In this document: in pieces, positions 62,870-64,000 of the stretch
How the letters are laid out: every line of letters begins with the position of its first letter
Numbering within the stretch: the stretch's first letter is position 1
NCBI RefSeq assembly: GCF_014295035.1
Contig: NZ_CP060404.1
Location: forward strand, 8,348,501 to 8,412,500
DNA from: Streptomyces buecherae
Lineage (GTDB): Bacteria; Actinomycetota; Actinomycetes; Streptomycetales; Streptomycetaceae
Direction of reading: 5' to 3'
DNA length: 64,000 bases
Program-made: the position numbers and the translations under genes
Notes under the pieces: model-generated
What the model saw: only the letters and a program-made list of their open reading frames with translations
Told to the model about the DNA's origin: nothing
Database searches by the model: none

Positions 62870-62958
62870 GGTGCGACGGCGGCTGCCGGAACACCGCAGG
62901 CACGAACAGCAACAATGAGTCCGGACACTGCAACCGGACCTCGTCGAACGGAGAAGAC

Positions 62959-64000
62959 GTGGCCGACCGCCGCGAGCGCGTTTCACAGGACGCGCAGGGG
63001 GAGGTGCGGCAGCGGCGAGGCCTCTCGCTCGCCGTGTACCTCACCTCGGCGACGCTCGTACGCTCAGCGAGCGGCGGCGCGCCCGTCGCGCTCGTCGCGT
63101 TGACGCTGGCCCAGCCGGGCCACGGCGGGGCCACACTCGGCGGCCTCTTGGCGGCCCTGCTCACGCTGCCCAACGTCGCGGGGCCGTGGATGGCACGCTG
63201 GTTGGAGGCGGCCCGTGACCCGAGACTTCGACTGGCGGCCGCGTTCATCGTCTTCGGGCTGATGCTCGCCGCGACTGGTCTGACGCTGGGTCATCTGCCC
63301 GTCGTCCTAGTGGGCGCACTCGTCATCGTCGGCGGCATCAGCGAACCGCTGATGACGGGAGGGCTCAGCAGCCGGCTCGCGCTGATCGTCGGCGAGGACA
63401 CCCGCGCCCAGCGCCGGGCCGAGGGGTGGGACTCGGCGACCTACGGAAGCAGCAACATCCTCGGTCCGGCCGCGGTCGCCGCGATCACCGCCCTGACTGG
63501 AGCTCTGACCGCGGTTGTCGCGCTAGGTGCTACCAGCGTGGTGGCCGGCCTGCTGATGTTCGCGCTGCCGAGGGAGCACCGGACGGCCGCCGCGAGGCAG
63601 CGCTCGATGCCCGTTCGGGATGCCCTCGCAGTGATCACACGGCGGGGTCCGCTACGGCGCGTCATGATCGCCACGATGATCACTTCTGTCAGCACCGGCG
63701 GCGTGATGGTGATCGCGGTGGTCTTCGGCCGCAACCTCCAGGGCTCGGCGGGCGCAGGCGCCGCCCTCGGCGCCGCCTACGGCGTGGGCAACCTCTGCGG
63801 AGCGCTCCTGACCGGCGTGTTCCCGCTCACCGGGGAGCCGGAGCGCTGGGTGCTGCGGCTGATCGCCGCGAACGCCGTGACTGTTGGCCTCTGCGCACTA
63901 GCACCCAGTTATGTCCTAGCTCTGGCGACCTTTGCCCTGGCGGGAGCGACGAGCGCGGTCCTGTTCACCGCGTCCCTGGCCGTGCGGTCGGTGTACTCCC
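62959..64000 (+). CDS. MFS transporter, cut by the window end
   Basis: At least 347 residues of a major-facilitator permease, open to the last base. A polar N-terminus (MADRRERVSQDAQGEVRQRR) precedes hydrophobic helices: SGGAPVALVALTLAQ, LGGLLAALLTLPNVAGPWMA, AFIVFGLMLAATGLTLG, PVVLVGALVIVGGISEPLM, ILGPAAVAAITALTGALTAV, GAALGAAYGVGNLCGALLTG. The start GTG 62959 follows AACGGAGAAG. Export of the ATP-grasp product is the likely role. The C-terminus lies outside the window. Confidence 0.85.
   Translation, partial: MADRRERVSQDAQGEVRQRRGLSLAVYLTSATLVRSASGGAPVALVALTLAQPGHGGATLGGLLAALLTLPNVAGPWMARWLEAARDPRLRLAAAFIVFGLMLAATGLTLGHLPVVLVGALVIVGGISEPLMTGGLSSRLALIVGEDTRAQRRAEGWDSATYGSSNILGPAAVAAITALTGALTAVVALGATSVVAGLLMFALPREHRTAAARQRSMPVRDALAVITRRGPLRRVMIATMITSVSTGGVMVIAVVFGRNLQGSAGAGAALGAAYGVGNLCGALLTGVFPLTGEPERWVLRLIAANAVTVGLCALAPSYVLALATFALAGATSAVLFTASLAVRSVYS

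Noticed and set aside
1..64000. CRISPR arrays, rRNA and tRNA genes
   Set aside because: No regularly spaced repeats were seen, and no rRNA-like or cloverleaf sequence with a GGTTCGA-type arm was found by eye; a tRNAscan/Infernal run would settle weak cases.

Overview
The window is high-GC actinomycete DNA. Codon use, GTG starts, GTGA/ATGA gene overlaps, a bL37 ribosomal micro-protein, DasR-type chitin operators and paired HTH/ATPase regulators all point to Streptomyces or a close relative. The left 43 kb is dense and mostly intact. The right 20 kb (about 43.4-64 kb) is sparse, rich in broken genes and insertion sequences, and looks like a chromosome-arm accessory region.

Left part. 0.2-9.5 kb holds three GNAT acetyltransferases, a PAS/GAF/SpoIIE phosphatase, a short-chain dehydrogenase, a translationally coupled pair of secreted hydrolases, a VOC protein and bL37. 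One acetyltransferase has a Zur-like 7-1-7 box directly upstream. 9.8-16.8 kb holds a secreted amidase-domain protein, a secreted serine hydrolase, a frameshifted LysR gene, and a coupled beta-phosphoglucomutase/GH65 phosphorylase pair for disaccharide phosphorolysis. 16.8-24.6 kb is a minus-strand array: a cupin, three tandem paralogues with Spo11/Topo VI-A-like motifs (two carry a zinc ribbon and membrane helices), a repeat protein, an asparagine-synthetase-like enzyme lacking the N-terminal cysteine, and an aldehyde dehydrogenase. This is the most novel-looking block.

Middle. 24.9-32.9 kb has a PF04672-type methyltransferase, a secreted trypsin-like protease, an epimerase and a chitin-degradation group (seven-bladed lactonase, AA10 LPMO, GH18 chitinase) with DasR/chitinase-type operators upstream of each. 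33.3-38.6 kb is a kinase cassette: a pseudokinase followed by two membrane Ser/Thr kinases with beta-propeller-like sensor domains. 38.7-41.2 kb is an ATPase/HTH divergon with a second PF04672 methyltransferase. 41.5-43.4 kb has a lysine-rich winged-helix-like protein and a lone OLD-type TOPRIM protein.

Right part. SDR/TetR divergent pair (45.3-46.7 kb); two head-to-head gene remnants joined at an inverted repeat (47.0-48.1 kb); a frameshifted epoxide hydrolase with its TetR; a double-HTH protein; a MarR/STAS pair; then a graveyard (53.6-61.1 kb) with a replication-relaxation fragment, two nested IS5/IS427-type elements, an istB remnant, an IS481 element, and fragments of TrpB-like and thioesterase genes. 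The window ends with an ATP-grasp enzyme and an MFS transporter that runs off the edge, a ligase-plus-exporter pair.
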